Assembly (NCBI GenBank): GCA_029268265.1
Contig: JAJUGH010000003.1
Span: forward strand, 1 to 36,033
Reading direction: 5' to 3'
Source: Alcaligenaceae bacterium
GTDB taxonomy: Bacteria; Pseudomonadota; Gammaproteobacteria; Burkholderiales; Burkholderiaceae_B
DNA: 36,033 nt
Shown: positions 11,476 through 20,069 of the stretch, piece after piece
Numbering within the stretch: position 1 is the stretch's first letter
How the letters are laid out: the number at the start of each line of letters is the position of its first letter
Position numbers and translations under genes: made by a program
The notes under the pieces: generated by a model
The model's database searches: none
Told to the model about the DNA's origin: nothing
Seen by the model: only the letters and a program-made list of their open reading frames with translations

Positions 11476-12666
11476 ATGCTTGACTGGAACGACACTCCCT
11501 CACCTTCCACCCAGCCGCAAGGCCCACAGTCCGGGAGCCGCCCGGCCCCGGCTCAACCCGCTCAACCACTTGGTGCAACGGCTGCCGCCGCCACACCGGC
11601 GAACGCGGGCACGCCCTCGCACGGCCACAGTATTGCCGCCGAAACCCCCAGCCGCGTTCGCGCTGCCGACAAACGCATCATCAATGGCGAAACGGACGTC
11701 AACCAGCTCGTGCCCTTCAAATACAAATGGGCATGGGAAAAGTATCTCGCGACCTGCGCGAACCACTGGATGCCGCAGGAGATCAACATGTCGCGCGATA
11801 TCGCGCAATGGAAGAATCCCGACGCACTGACCGAAGATGAGCGGCGCATCGTAAAGCGCAATCTCGGTTTCTTCACCACGGCCGATTCGCTGGCGGCCAA
11901 CAACATCGTGTTGGGAACGTATCGCCACATCACTGCGCCGGAATGCCGCCAGTTTCTGCTGCGCCAGGCTTTCGAGGAAGCGATCCATACGCACGCCTAC
12001 CAGTACATCGTGGAGAGCATTGGCCTGGATGAGTCCGAGATCTTCAACGCGTATCACGAGATCCCTTCGATACGTGCAAAGGATGAGTTCCTGATTCCGT
12101 TCATCGACGCAATCTCGGATCCGAACTTCCAGACGGGCACGCCCGAGTCGGATCAAACGCTGCTGAAGTCGCTCATCGTATTCGCCTGCCTGATGGAAGG
12201 TTTGTTTTTCTACGTCGGCTTCACGCAGATCCTGGCACTGGGCCGCCAGAACAAGATGACGGGAGCGGCCGAGCAGTACATGTACATCCTGCGCGATGAA
12301 TCGATGCACTGCAATTTCGGTATCGACCTCATCAACACCATCAAGCTCGAAAACCCGCATCTCTGGACGCCGTCCTTCCGCGAAGAAATTGCGGAGCTGT
12401 TCAAGCAGGCCGTCGAGCTTGAGTACGCGTATGCGGAAGACACGATGCCGCGCGGCGTACTGGGCCTGAACGCGTCGATGTTCAAGTCCTACCTGCGCTT
12501 CATCGCCAATCGGCGTTGCCAGCAAATCGGCATCGATACACTGTTTCCACATGAGGAAAATCCATTTCCGTGGATGGCGGAAATGATCGACCTCAAAAAG
12601 GAACGCAACTTTTTTGAGACACGTGTCATCGAATATCAGACGGGAGGCGCGCTCAGCTGGGAATAA
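11476..12666 (+). CDS. nrdB: Ribonucleoside-diphosphate reductase beta subunit, class Ia
   Basis: 396 residues; supplies the tyrosyl radical for NrdA. AGAAAGGA precedes ATG 11476 by about 7 bases. Diiron ligands can be placed by alignment with E. coli NrdB: D137 (TTADSLA), E168 and H171 ([10 protein letters not shown]), E241 (CLMEGLFF), E275 and H278 (RDESMHC). The radical tyrosine is Y175. The C-terminus ([11 protein letters not shown]) is the flexible tail that docks on NrdA. The first about 60 residues are a Pro/Ala/Gln/Ser-rich low-complexity extension not needed for the fold. No terminator follows before the histone gene, 63 bp downstream, so read-through into it is possible. Confidence 0.97.
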   Translation: MLDWNDTPSPSTQPQGPQSGSRPAPAQPAQPLGATAAAATPANAGTPSHGHSIAAETPSRVRAADKRIINGETDVNQLVPFKYKWAWEKYLATCANHWMPQEINMSRDIAQWKNPDALTEDERRIVKRNLGFFTTADSLAANNIVLGTYRHITAPECRQFLLRQAFEEAIHTHAYQYIVESIGLDESEIFNAYHEIPSIRAKDEFLIPFIDAISDPNFQTGTPESDQTLLKSLIVFACLMEGLFFYVGFTQILALGRQNKMTGAAEQYMYILRDESMHCNFGIDLINTIKLENPHLWTPSFREEIAELFKQAVELEYAYAEDTMPRGVLGLNASMFKSYLRFIANRRCQQIGIDTLFPHEENPFPWMAEMIDLKKERNFFETRVIEYQTGGALSWE

Positions 12667-12669
12667 TGC

Positions 12670-12698
12670 TTGGTAGTGCTTTAGGCTTAAGTTAGACT
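12670..12698 (+). promoter_or_regulatory. Possible promoter of the H1-like gene
   Basis: TTGGTA (12670-12675) and TAGACT (12693-12698) are 17 bp apart, each matching sigma-70 consensus at 4 of 6 bases. A start near 12705 would leave a leader of about 25 bases. This competes with the idea that the gene is read only from nrdAB. Confidence 0.35.
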
Positions 12699-12730
12699 CT
12701 GGAAGACTCAGACTCCAAGGAGCACTACCA
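12671..12730 (+). repeat. Perfect 10-bp inverted repeat framing the histone leader
   Basis: TGGTAGTGCT at 12671-12680 is the exact reverse complement of AGCACTACCA at 12721-12730, with 40 bp between them. The right arm runs from the last two bases of the AAGGAG ribosome-binding site to the A of the ATG. In a transcript that includes both arms, pairing would hide the translation start. Confidence 0.5.
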
Positions 12731-13617
12731 TGGCTAAAGCCAAAGTGGCCGCCAACGTAGCAAAGAAAACCAAGAGCACCAAGGCCGCAACCAGCAAGGA
12801 TGCGTCAGTGAAGAGTCCGGCAGCGCAGCCGGCGCCGGAAGCGGCGAAAACGGCAAAGGCGGCGAAGTCTGCCGCCACCAAGGGCGCTGCCAAGAAGGCC
12901 ACGGTGACCAAGGGTACTGCAACCAAGGCCACGGCCAAGAAGGCGGCCAAGACCGCAACCAAAGCAGCCAAGGCCACCAAGGTAGCCACTCCGAGCAAGG
13001 CAGCGAAGGCCACGAAGACTTCCGCTGCAGCGCCCGCCAAGGCTCCAGCAAAGTCTACGGCCACGAAGGCTCCTGCCAAATCGGCAGCCAAGAAGGCCCC
13101 CGCCAAGTCGGCCGCCAAGGCCCCCTCGGCGGCCGCAGCAAAAGCTCCGTCAAAAGCAGCGGCAAAGAAAGCTGGCAAGACCAGTTCTGCGGCGGGTACA
13201 TCCGCCACCAAGGCAACCAAGACCAGTTCCGCAACCGGGGCGCCCGCCACCAAGGCCGCATCGGTGAAGAAGACAGCAGCCAAGGCCGCCTCCAAACAGA
13301 CGGCATCTTCGGATACGCCGGCCGCCGACACGGCACCGGCCAAAACGGCCGCAAAGAAGGCCTCGAAAAAGGTAGCCGCGCCAGCAGCCAAAAAAGCTGC
13401 CAAGGCCGGGGCGACATCATCAGATAAGGAAGTACCGGTGACTGATACATCCACCGACAGCAAAGGCAAGAAGGCCGCCGTGCCTGAAAAGGCGGCAAAG
13501 AAGAGCGTCTCGAAGAAAACTGCCAAGGCAGCAAAGAAGACGGCTGAAGCCACACCAGCCAAGAAGACGCGCAACCCGACCGCTTCCTGGCCGTTCCCTA
13601 CGGGCAACCGCCCCTAG
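12730..13617 (+). CDS. Histone H1-like DNA-binding protein (Lys/Ala-rich)
   Basis: 295 residues made almost wholly of Lys, Ala, Thr, Ser and Pro in short irregular repeats such as AKKA, KAPAKSA and SAAK. This is the composition of the C-terminal tail of eukaryotic H1 and of the bacterial BpH1 and AlgP-type proteins, which bind and condense DNA without a folded domain. The C-terminus breaks the pattern with TASWPFPTGNRP, a short aromatic tail that I recall from other Burkholderiales histone-like proteins. AAGGAG at 12717-12722 with a 7-base spacer sets the start. Low complexity makes length highly variable between strains. The long open frame on the opposite strand is a by-product of the AAG/GCC repeats. 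A strong terminator follows 28 bp after the stop. Confidence 0.9.
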   Translation: MAKAKVAANVAKKTKSTKAATSKDASVKSPAAQPAPEAAKTAKAAKSAATKGAAKKATVTKGTATKATAKKAAKTATKAAKATKVATPSKAAKATKTSAAAPAKAPAKSTATKAPAKSAAKKAPAKSAAKAPSAAAAKAPSKAAAKKAGKTSSAAGTSATKATKTSSATGAPATKAASVKKTAAKAASKQTASSDTPAADTAPAKTAAKKASKKVAAPAAKKAAKAGATSSDKEVPVTDTSTDSKGKKAAVPEKAAKKSVSKKTAKAAKKTAEATPAKKTRNPTASWPFPTGNRP

Positions 13618-13644
13618 TTGGCGGCTCGTACGAATCTCAACGAT

Positions 13645-13668
13645 AAGCCCGACGCGTCGGGCTTTTTC
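13645..13668 (+). terminator. Intrinsic terminator after the H1-like gene
   Basis: An 18-bp perfect palindrome AGCCCGACGCGTCGGGCT (13646-13663) is followed directly by a run of T. It is a classic rho-independent terminator closing the nrdA-nrdB-histone unit. Confidence 0.92.
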
Positions 13669-13734
13669 CTTTCGCTTTTGGCGCCTGCACTGTCATGCGA
13701 CAATGGCGCTTCACGTATTTCCGAGTAGGCCACC

Positions 13735-14298
13735 ATGTTCAGCGATGTGCTGTATTTCGTGCTCAACATTCTGTTTTCGCTGTTCGGCATCGCGCTCATC
13801 ATTCGGGCCTGGATGTATGCCATCCGACTGCACCCCTTCAATCCCTATGCACAAGCCGTGCTGCGCGGGACGAACTGGCTGGTGAGCCCGCTGCGGAACG
13901 TCATCAAGCCATCAAACCGCGTTGACTGGCCGAGCCTGGTCGCGTGCTGGCTGACCGCCGTCGTATTTCTGCTGGTCACGTGGTTGTTGCTGGTGGGGCA
14001 ACTGCCTTCCATGGAAGGCATCATGCGCTCACTGCTGGCGGCCTTGGTGACCATGGGCAAATGGGCCTTCAATCTGGTGCTCTGGATCACGCTGATTCAG
14101 GCCATCCTGTCTTGGGTGAACCCGCTGGCACCGATCATGCCGTTGCTGCAGACACTCACTGCCCCATTGCTGGATCCGATTCGGCGCTTCATGCCAGACC
14201 TGGGCGGGCTGGACCTGTCACCCCTGGTCTTGCTGGTGCTGGCGCAGGTGGCCATCATGGTGCTCCAGCGCTTCGCCTTCTCGATCTTCGGGGTCTGA
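13735..14298 (+). CDS. YggT family integral membrane protein
   Basis: 187 residues with four hydrophobic segments (about 5-25, 65-90, 100-125 and 160-185) arranged as two YggT repeats. Each repeat has a hydrophobic helix followed by a loop holding N-P and R-R: residues around PLRNVIKPSNRVDW in the first, and LSWVNPLAPIMPLLQTL then PLLDPIRRFMPDLGG in the second. The Leu/Pro-rich second loop with DLSPLV is the family's most conserved part. The role is poorly defined; family members are inner-membrane proteins linked to division, osmotic stress or membrane protein organisation in different bacteria. The ribosome-binding site is weak (AGTAGG). It stands alone between two terminators. Confidence 0.9.
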   Translation: MFSDVLYFVLNILFSLFGIALIIRAWMYAIRLHPFNPYAQAVLRGTNWLVSPLRNVIKPSNRVDWPSLVACWLTAVVFLLVTWLLLVGQLPSMEGIMRSLLAALVTMGKWAFNLVLWITLIQAILSWVNPLAPIMPLLQTLTAPLLDPIRRFMPDLGGLDLSPLVLLVLAQVAIMVLQRFAFSIFGV

Positions 14299-14323
14299 CG
14301 CAGATCGAAGTTGGACCAGAATG

Positions 14324-14351
14324 AAAAATGGCGGGCATTGCCCGCCATTTT
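14324..14351. terminator. Bidirectional intrinsic terminator
   Basis: AAAATGGCGGGC (14325-14336) and GCCCGCCATTTT (14340-14351) form a perfect 12-bp stem with loop ATT. The A and T flanks make it work on both strands, serving yggT from the left and the long minus-strand operon from the right, whose last stop codon is at 14357. Confidence 0.92.
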
Positions 14352-14356
14352 CTTGC

Positions 14357-14860
14357 TTACATCGGGACGACCCGGGTCGGGCCGCCACCGCTGATCACGC
14401 GTACCCGTTGGCCTGGGCTCAGCGCGACATCGTCTTCCTGCGCAATGACACGCGTCTCGCCGTTGTCGAGCCGAACGGTGATCTCAAGTGCACTGGATTT
14501 GCCCATGCGATGTTCGACGGCGTCACCGGCCATTGCACCCAGCAAGCCACCGCCTATTGCCGCCAGAACCTGGCCGCGGCCGCCGCCAATGGAACTGCCG
14601 GCCACACCGCCGAGAGCACCACCGGCAAGCGCGCCGGCACCGCCAGTGCGTTCGTTCTGGATCACCACCTGGCGTACCGCCTCGACCGTGCCCAGGCGTA
14701 CGATCTGTTCGCGCTGAGCCTGTCCGTATGAATAAACCGAACTGGATGCGCTCTTGTGAGCACAACCGGCCAGCACCGCCAACGAGCCGGCCACCGCTAC
14801 TGCCGCCAGCCAGCGCCGGGAGGCACGGCCTGCGGAATGTTGTTGAATAGAGGTATTCAT
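14357..14860 (-). CDS. Glycine-zipper outer membrane lipoprotein, SlyB/Pcp-like
   Basis: 167 residues. The signal peptide ends in lipobox VLAGC (Cys near 33, followed by Ala-His-Lys). A central Gly-rich stretch (about 72-115, GGAGALAGGALGGVAGSSIG and IGGGLLGAMAGDAVEHRMG) is the glycine-zipper 2TM domain of SlyB-type lipoproteins. The C-terminal part (ALEITVRLDNGETRVIAQEDDV, LSPGQRVRVISGGG) is the conserved beta module of the same family. These proteins sit in the outer membrane and support envelope integrity. The upstream kinase stop and this start abut as TAAATG, and AGGAG lies before the start, so translation is probably coupled. It is the last gene of the minus-strand operon. The functional link to the kinase is unknown. 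Confidence 0.9.
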   Translation of the reverse strand: MNTSIQQHSAGRASRRWLAAVAVAGSLAVLAGCAHKSASSSVYSYGQAQREQIVRLGTVEAVRQVVIQNERTGGAGALAGGALGGVAGSSIGGGRGQVLAAIGGGLLGAMAGDAVEHRMGKSSALEITVRLDNGETRVIAQEDDVALSPGQRVRVISGGGPTRVVPM

Positions 14861-15826
14861 TTACCGCTCCTGTGTGTTCACCTGCTCTTGGTCCAGGCTG
14901 ATTCCATAACGGGTTTGCAGCATGGACTCGATATCCTGACGGGTCGGCCGATGGTTCTGCGGCCCACGAGAGGCCACCTTCAGGCTGCCCATCACATTAC
15001 CCAGTTTACATGCGTCGACCAGGCCCCATCCATTGGTCAGGCCATACAGCAAGCCCGCTCTATGGGCGTCGCCGCATCCGGTGGGATCGACAACGGTCTC
15101 GGCCGGAACGACGTCGACGGTGATGCTGCGGTTCCCTTCATATACTACTGCGCCATCGGCACCATGGGTGACGATGGCTCCCTTCAAACCTGCTGCAATC
15201 TGTTCCAGTGTCAAGCCGGTGCGTTGGCTCACCACTTCTGCCTCGTATTCGTTCACGCAGAGGATGGAAGCCATGGTCATCATTCGCCGCAGATCGTCGC
15301 CATCGAACAGCGGCATCGCCTGACCCAGGTCGAAAACAAACGGAATGCCTGCAGCATGGAGTCGTTCCGCATGCGCGAACATGCCTTCCTTTGCATCGGG
15401 GGCGATGATCGCCCATGCCGCGTCCTGCCCGGTGATGTCGTTTTCGGCGGAATGCTGCATGGCGCCGGGGTGAAACGAGGCGATCTGATTGTTGTCCAGA
15501 TCGGTGGTAATGAAGCACTGGGGCGTGTACTTGTCTTCCAGCACACGCACCATGCTGATGTCGATCCCCAGCTGCTGCATGTACTCGAGATAGTCCGCAG
15601 CATCGGCGCCCACGGTGCCGACCGGCACGGCGTGACCGCCGAGCAAGCTCAAGTTGTAGGCAATATTGCCCGCACAGCCTCCATACTCTTTTCGCAAGCT
15701 CGGCACGAAGAAAGAGACACTCAATGCCTGAATGCTGTCGGCCAGAATGTGGTCTTTGAAATGGCCCTCGAAGACGGCAATGGTATCGAAAGCAATGGAA
15801 CCGCAAATGAGCACTTTGTCAGACAT
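14861..15826 (-). CDS. PfkB family carbohydrate/adenosine kinase
   Basis: 321 residues from ATG 15826; the GTG at 15838 is an alternative, but AAGGTG lies 9 bases before the ATG. The ribokinase fold is clear: the N-terminal GSIAFDTI strand, the substrate loop YGGCAGNIAYNLSLLG (GG near 49-50) and PfkB signature 2 as DPTGCGDAHRAG (247-258), with catalytic base D253. The overall length and the DPTG-x-GDA form resemble bacterial adenosine kinases more than ribokinase or fructokinase, so adenosine is the favoured substrate (inference). His255 stands where most PfkB proteins have Phe. It begins 13 bases after the DUF3426 gene and abuts the lipoprotein gene. Confidence 0.88.
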   Translation of the reverse strand: MSDKVLICGSIAFDTIAVFEGHFKDHILADSIQALSVSFFVPSLRKEYGGCAGNIAYNLSLLGGHAVPVGTVGADAADYLEYMQQLGIDISMVRVLEDKYTPQCFITTDLDNNQIASFHPGAMQHSAENDITGQDAAWAIIAPDAKEGMFAHAERLHAAGIPFVFDLGQAMPLFDGDDLRRMMTMASILCVNEYEAEVVSQRTGLTLEQIAAGLKGAIVTHGADGAVVYEGNRSITVDVVPAETVVDPTGCGDAHRAGLLYGLTNGWGLVDACKLGNVMGSLKVASRGPQNHRPTRQDIESMLQTRYGISLDQEQVNTQER

Positions 15827-15839
15827 TGACGCCAACACC

Positions 15840-17192
15840 TTATGGGAAGAATTTGTCGAGCTGATAGCCGTTGGCCTGCACGCTGCGCACCGATAAGGGT
15901 ACCTGCACGGTCAGTTCGCTACCGGCTGCGAATGGGCCACTGCGTAGCGAAGCAGGCACCCAGACTGAAGGCGCCAGGTTGCGCCGGACCACCACAGCGC
16001 CCGAAGCATCCTTCAGGTCCAGGACCAACGTAGGCCATTCCTGCGGACGCTCGTGAGTATTGCGCAGCGTCACCTCAAGAGTCAGCGATGACACGTCGTC
16101 TTTCGGGGCACCCGAGGAGCGCAGCGCCGACCCGGTAATGGCGATCAGCCCGATCTGCCGCTCATAGGGAACCGCGCAGGAAAGCCGCTCGCAGGCTGCC
16201 TCCAGCACTGGTCTCAAGTTTGGAAAATTGTTGGCCAGCTGGCCGCGGTATACGTAAATGGCCTGAGCGAGCAGCAACACCAGCCCGCAGATAATCAGCA
16301 CCAGCCATACCGGCGTCAGCCAGGCGGGACGATGCAGAGTGCCATCGAAAGGCTTGGCCTGGTGGCGCTCGGAACGCCGGCCCGGACTCGGGTCGACGTA
16401 CAAGTAATCGGGGGCTCTGTCCTCTTCGTCGGCCGGTTCCGTTGGCTCGGGGTCGGATGCCGTAAACACAGGCATGGGTCGCCGCCCACTCACGGATCCG
16501 GACGTTGGCTCAGAAATCGTGAACTTGGGGGCGTAGCCCGGCCCCCCTGCATCGCCGCGCTGCCGCACTACCGAAGGCAGGCTGGGCTCCCTTGAAGACG
16601 CCGGGTGTTTTGCCAAAGCGCCGGCACCGATTACAGGCTCGGCACGGCTCCGGGAGGATGCGCCCGCTGTCCACGATGGCGCAACAATGTCGTTATTCCC
16701 CTCCGTAGGCAACGGAGGCAGCGTCGGCTCGTTGACCACCGGCACCGCGCGAGGAAGCCTCGGCTCCGTTATCACTGGCCCCGCGGCAGGCAGCTTCGGC
16801 TCGCCCGGAACGGGGGCTACCGGAGTAGGCCGCGGCCCACTGCTCAAGGGCGCAGACGGACGAGGCACGGGATCGCTTGACACGGGCGCTGGCGCTGGTG
16901 CCTTTGTCTCCGCGCCCGCAAGGGTTGGCGCTACGGGAGCCGGCGGCACCGGCACCGGCTTTGGAATTACCGGCTCGGCGCGGGGTACCGATGCGACCGG
17001 ATCAGGCCGACTGCCGACGGCAGGCTCCTGCCGTTTCCCGGCGGAAGCTTCGGCGGCGGGTACCACCGCATCAAAGCCGTCGAAAATATTCGCGCACTGG
17101 ATGCAGCGGATATATCCCTTGCGAAGTTGAAGCTGCTCCAGAGAGACCGGAAATGCGGTCTCGCACTGTGGACATCGTGTAGTCAGCTCCAT
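15840..17192 (-). CDS. Zinc-ribbon, single-pass membrane protein with DUF3426 domain
   Basis: 450 residues. The N-terminus is an MJ0042-type zinc ribbon (CPQC at 7-10 and CIQC at 30-33). A long Pro/Ala/Val-rich disordered region (about 45-285) follows, with imperfect repeats of the type GPVITEPRLPRAVPVV. One transmembrane helix (about 292-315, TPVWLVLIICGLVLLLAQAIYVY) then leads to a periplasmic DUF3426 domain (about 320-450) with the typical LTLEVTLRNTHERPQEWPTL stretch. So the zinc ribbon is cytoplasmic and DUF3426 periplasmic. The function is not known to me; the family is commonly found beside prmA in betaproteobacteria, as here (12-base gap). The repeat-rich linker probably varies in length between strains. 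Confidence 0.9.
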   Translation of the reverse strand: MELTTRCPQCETAFPVSLEQLQLRKGYIRCIQCANIFDGFDAVVPAAEASAGKRQEPAVGSRPDPVASVPRAEPVIPKPVPVPPAPVAPTLAGAETKAPAPAPVSSDPVPRPSAPLSSGPRPTPVAPVPGEPKLPAAGPVITEPRLPRAVPVVNEPTLPPLPTEGNNDIVAPSWTAGASSRSRAEPVIGAGALAKHPASSREPSLPSVVRQRGDAGGPGYAPKFTISEPTSGSVSGRRPMPVFTASDPEPTEPADEEDRAPDYLYVDPSPGRRSERHQAKPFDGTLHRPAWLTPVWLVLIICGLVLLLAQAIYVYRGQLANNFPNLRPVLEAACERLSCAVPYERQIGLIAITGSALRSSGAPKDDVSSLTLEVTLRNTHERPQEWPTLVLDLKDASGAVVVRRNLAPSVWVPASLRSGPFAAGSELTVQVPLSVRSVQANGYQLDKFFP

Positions 17193-17204
17193 GCCGTCAC
17201 CCGC

Positions 17205-18131
17205 TCAGTCGTCCCGACCCCGCACGCCGTGCAGACAGACCCAGCCGTCGCGCGCCTGCCATACGCCCATTTCGAGCCATGGCCGGTACGCCGCGGCCAC
17301 TTCCTCGGCCTGGCGCTCGAGCACACCGGAAAGCACAAGGCTGCCGCCCGGCGCCACGCGGTTAGACAGCATGGGCGCAAGCACCTTGAGCGGGTTGGAC
17401 AATATGTTGGCAACGACGATGTCGAACTGGCCGGCCTCCAAGGCGTCAGGCAAACACGCAGTGACACTCACGCCGTTCTGGCTGGCATTGTCGCGTGTGG
17501 ACTGCACCGCGAGCTCGTCGATGTCGACCGCGTCGACGCGCGAGGCGCCCAGCATCGCAGCTGCAATGGCCAGAATGCCGGATCCACAGCCGTAGTCGAG
17601 CACGGTCGCTCCGCGCGGCAGGCCGGAGGCCAGCCACTCCAGGCACAAGTGTGTGGTCGGATGGCTGCCGGTTCCGAAGGCGAGCCCGGGATCCAGCTGG
17701 ATGCGGACAATGCCACCCGGTTCTGTGTCAGCAGCAGGCAGCACGGGATCTTCCGCATGCCAGCTGGGCACTATCCAGATGTTGTCACCTACCTTGATCG
17801 GTCCGAACTGTGACTGCGTCAGACGGACCCAATCCTGGTCAGGTACGTCGCGCAGCGACCAGTCCGAGTCGGTCACTTCCCGGTCGGCTTCGTGCGACAG
17901 CTGCTCGAGTACTTGCCTGGGATCCAGCCCATCAGGCAACAGCGCAACGACACGATTGTTGCGCCAGGCCTGGACTTCAGGTTCGAGACCCGGCTCGCCA
18001 TACAGGGGGCGCTCGACTTCCGTATCGCTGTCTGCGTCTTCGACCGTCACCGCCAGCACGCCGGTATCCATCAGGATATCGGACAGTGCTTCGGCTTCCG
18101 CCTCGGAACAACTCAGGACCAGTTCACGCAT
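17205..18131 (-). CDS. prmA: Ribosomal protein L11 methyltransferase
   Basis: 308 residues from ATG 18131, chosen over the ATG at 18161 because GGAG sits 6 bases before it and the family begins MRELVL. The N-terminal substrate-recognition domain (about 1-110) is followed by a Rossmann methyltransferase with SAM motif VLDYGCGSGILAIAA, acidic loop VDAVDIDELAVQ and motif IV IVVANILSNPL. It trimethylates several amino groups of ribosomal protein L11 using S-adenosylmethionine. It is placed between accC and the DUF3426 gene on the same strand; a 66-base gap separates it from accC. Confidence 0.96.
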   Translation of the reverse strand: MRELVLSCSEAEAEALSDILMDTGVLAVTVEDADSDTEVERPLYGEPGLEPEVQAWRNNRVVALLPDGLDPRQVLEQLSHEADREVTDSDWSLRDVPDQDWVRLTQSQFGPIKVGDNIWIVPSWHAEDPVLPAADTEPGGIVRIQLDPGLAFGTGSHPTTHLCLEWLASGLPRGATVLDYGCGSGILAIAAAMLGASRVDAVDIDELAVQSTRDNASQNGVSVTACLPDALEAGQFDIVVANILSNPLKVLAPMLSNRVAPGGSLVLSGVLERQAEEVAAAYRPWLEMGVWQARDGWVCLHGVRGRDD

Positions 18132-18197
18132 TCTTTTCTCCGTAGCTCCGCCCTGCGGCATCGGCCGTCACAGCGCTGCCCGCGGCAGCGCACAGGC

Positions 18198-19544
18198 TCA
18201 AGGCCTCTGAGACAGCTTGTGCTCCAGATAATGAATGGAGGTACCGCCCTCGATGAAGCGCGCGTCGGCCATGAGCTCGCGATGCAGTGGGATGTTGGTG
18301 TTGACGCCTTCGACAACCATCTCGGACAGAGCAATACTCATGCGCGCGATGGCCTGGTCTCGGGTATCGCCATAAGTGATGAGCTTGCCGATCATCGAAT
18401 CATAGTTTGGCGGCACCGTATATCCGGCGAACACATGCGAATCCATACGAACGCCGGGACCACCTGGCACGTGCCAGTTCGTGATCTTGCCCGGGCTCGG
18501 CATGAACTTGAACGGATCTTCAGCATTGATGCGGCATTCGATCGCATGGCCACGGAACTGCACGTCGCGTTGACGCAGCGTGAACTTCTCGCCAGCGGCG
18601 ATAAGAATCTGCTGCTGCACGAGGTCGATGCCCGTGATCATTTCGGTGACCGTGTGCTCGACCTGTATGCGGGTGTTCATCTCGATGAAGTAGAACTCGC
18701 CGTCTTCATACAGGAATTCGAACGTGCCGGCGCCGCGGTATTGCATGCCGCGGCAGGCATCGGCACAACGCTCGCCAATGCGCTCGATGAGCCGACGAGG
18801 AATGCCCGGTGCGGGCGCTTCTTCAATCACTTTCTGATGGCGCCGCTGCATGGAGCAATCGCGCTCGCCCAGCCACAGGGCATTACGACCGCCGTCGGCC
18901 AGAATCTGGATCTCGATATGGCGAGGGTTCTCGAGGAACTTCTCCATATAGACTTCCGGATTGTCGAATGCCGCCTGGGCTTCGCTGCGCGTCAGGGCCA
19001 CCGCATTCAGCAACGCTGCCTCGGTATAGACCACACGCATGCCGCGGCCACCGCCACCGCCCGCCGCCTTCACGATCACCGGATACCCGATGTCGCGCGC
19101 GATGCGCACGATTTCAGCGGGGTCATCGGGCAGGCCGCCCTCGGAGCCCGGCACCACCGGCACGCCGGCAGCAATCATGGCCTGCTTGGCTCTGACCTTG
19201 TCGCCCATGATGCGGATCGATTCCGGGCGCGGGCCGATGAATACGAAACCACTCTTCTCTACACGCTCGGCAAAATCCGCATTCTCGGCGAGAAAGCCGT
19301 AGCCGGGATGGATTGCTTCGGCATCGGTGACTTCGGCCGCCGAGATGATGGCCGGCATATTCAGATAGCTGTCGCGCGGGGAAGCCGGGCCGATGCAGAC
19401 CGATTCATCGGCCAGACGCACGTACTTGGCATCGCGGTCGGCTTCGGAGTGAACGACGACGGTCTTGACACCGAGTTCGCGACAAGCCCTCTGGATCCGC
19501 AACGCGATTTCGCCGCGGTTGGCGATGAGGATTTTCTCGAACAT
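18198..19544 (-). CDS. accC: Acetyl-CoA carboxylase biotin carboxylase subunit
   Basis: 448 residues, the usual length. It carboxylates biotin on AccB using ATP and bicarbonate, the first half of malonyl-CoA synthesis for fatty acids. The N-terminal fold begins [17 protein letters not shown]; the ATP-grasp glycine loop is [14 protein letters not shown] (about 158-171); the catalytic region [16 protein letters not shown] carries the Glu, Arg, Gln and Glu residues of the active site. It starts 7 bases after the accB stop on the same strand. The ribosome-binding site is weak, suggesting coupling to accB, which would keep the two subunits in proportion. Confidence 0.98.
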   Translation of the reverse strand: MFEKILIANRGEIALRIQRACRELGVKTVVVHSEADRDAKYVRLADESVCIGPASPRDSYLNMPAIISAAEVTDAEAIHPGYGFLAENADFAERVEKSGFVFIGPRPESIRIMGDKVRAKQAMIAAGVPVVPGSEGGLPDDPAEIVRIARDIGYPVIVKAAGGGGGRGMRVVYTEAALLNAVALTRSEAQAAFDNPEVYMEKFLENPRHIEIQILADGGRNALWLGERDCSMQRRHQKVIEEAPAPGIPRRLIERIGERCADACRGMQYRGAGTFEFLYEDGEFYFIEMNTRIQVEHTVTEMITGIDLVQQQILIAAGEKFTLRQRDVQFRGHAIECRINAEDPFKFMPSPGKITNWHVPGGPGVRMDSHVFAGYTVPPNYDSMIGKLITYGDTRDQAIARMSIALSEMVVEGVNTNIPLHRELMADARFIEGGTSIHYLEHKLSQRP

Positions 19545-19551
19545 GAATCTA

Positions 19552-19995
19552 TCAGCCGATGACGAACAAAGGTTGACCGTATTCGACGGGCTCGCCGTTC
19601 TCGACCAGGATTTCCTTGATCACGCCAGCCTTGTCGGCTTCGATTTCGTTCAGAAGCTTCATGGCCTCAATGATGCACAGCGGATCGCCTTCCTTGACGC
19701 TTTGGCCAACTTCTACGAAGGGAGCAGCGCCGGGGTTCGGTGCACGATAGAAAGTTCCGACCATGGGCGCCTTCACCACATGACCGGCGGGCGCAGCGGG
19801 GGCCGGTGCTGCGGGCGCAGCCGCTGTCGGAGCCGCCGCCACGACGGCAGCAGGTGCCTCGGCGGGCGCTACGGGCTGCGTGGCTTGCGAGAACTTGACG
19901 ATCCGCACCTTGCCTTCACCTTCGGTGATCTCGAGTTCCGCAATACCGGAATCCGCAACGAGGTCGATGAGGGTTTTGAGTTTTCTTAGGTCCAT
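19552..19995 (-). CDS. accB: Biotin carboxyl carrier protein of acetyl-CoA carboxylase
   Basis: 147 residues from ATG 19995 (GGAAAG 5 bases upstream; [13 protein letters not shown] is the conserved AccB start). The N-terminal helix-rich segment (1-35) is followed by an Ala/Pro-rich mobile linker (about 38-75) and a C-terminal biotinyl domain. The biotinylated lysine is in EAMKLLNEI, where most AccB proteins have EAMKLMNEI; Met to Leu beside the lysine is tolerated in related carboxylases. It carries biotin between AccC and the carboxyltransferase AccAD. The order aroQ-accB-accC is widespread in proteobacteria. ATG 20013 in the same frame is a less likely start. Confidence 0.97.
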   Translation of the reverse strand: MDLRKLKTLIDLVADSGIAELEITEGEGKVRIVKFSQATQPVAPAEAPAAVVAAAPTAAAPAAPAPAAPAGHVVKAPMVGTFYRAPNPGAAPFVEVGQSVKEGDPLCIIEAMKLLNEIEADKAGVIKEILVENGEPVEYGQPLFVIG

Positions 19996-20069
19996 ACCAA
20001 CTTTCCGTGGCATTGGCCCGCCATAGGATGCAGGCCAAGCAATTGTTTGTGAAAAAGGGAACCGCCCGC

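Noticed and set aside
12708-13607. A 299-codon minus frame opposite the histone gene
   Set aside because: It is the reverse of AAG/GCC repeats and gives Ala/Leu/Phe-rich low-complexity sequence; it has no independent support.
17892-19562. A 556-codon plus frame opposite accC and prmA
   Set aside because: It spans two certain genes on the other strand and shows no domain; it is a codon-bias shadow.
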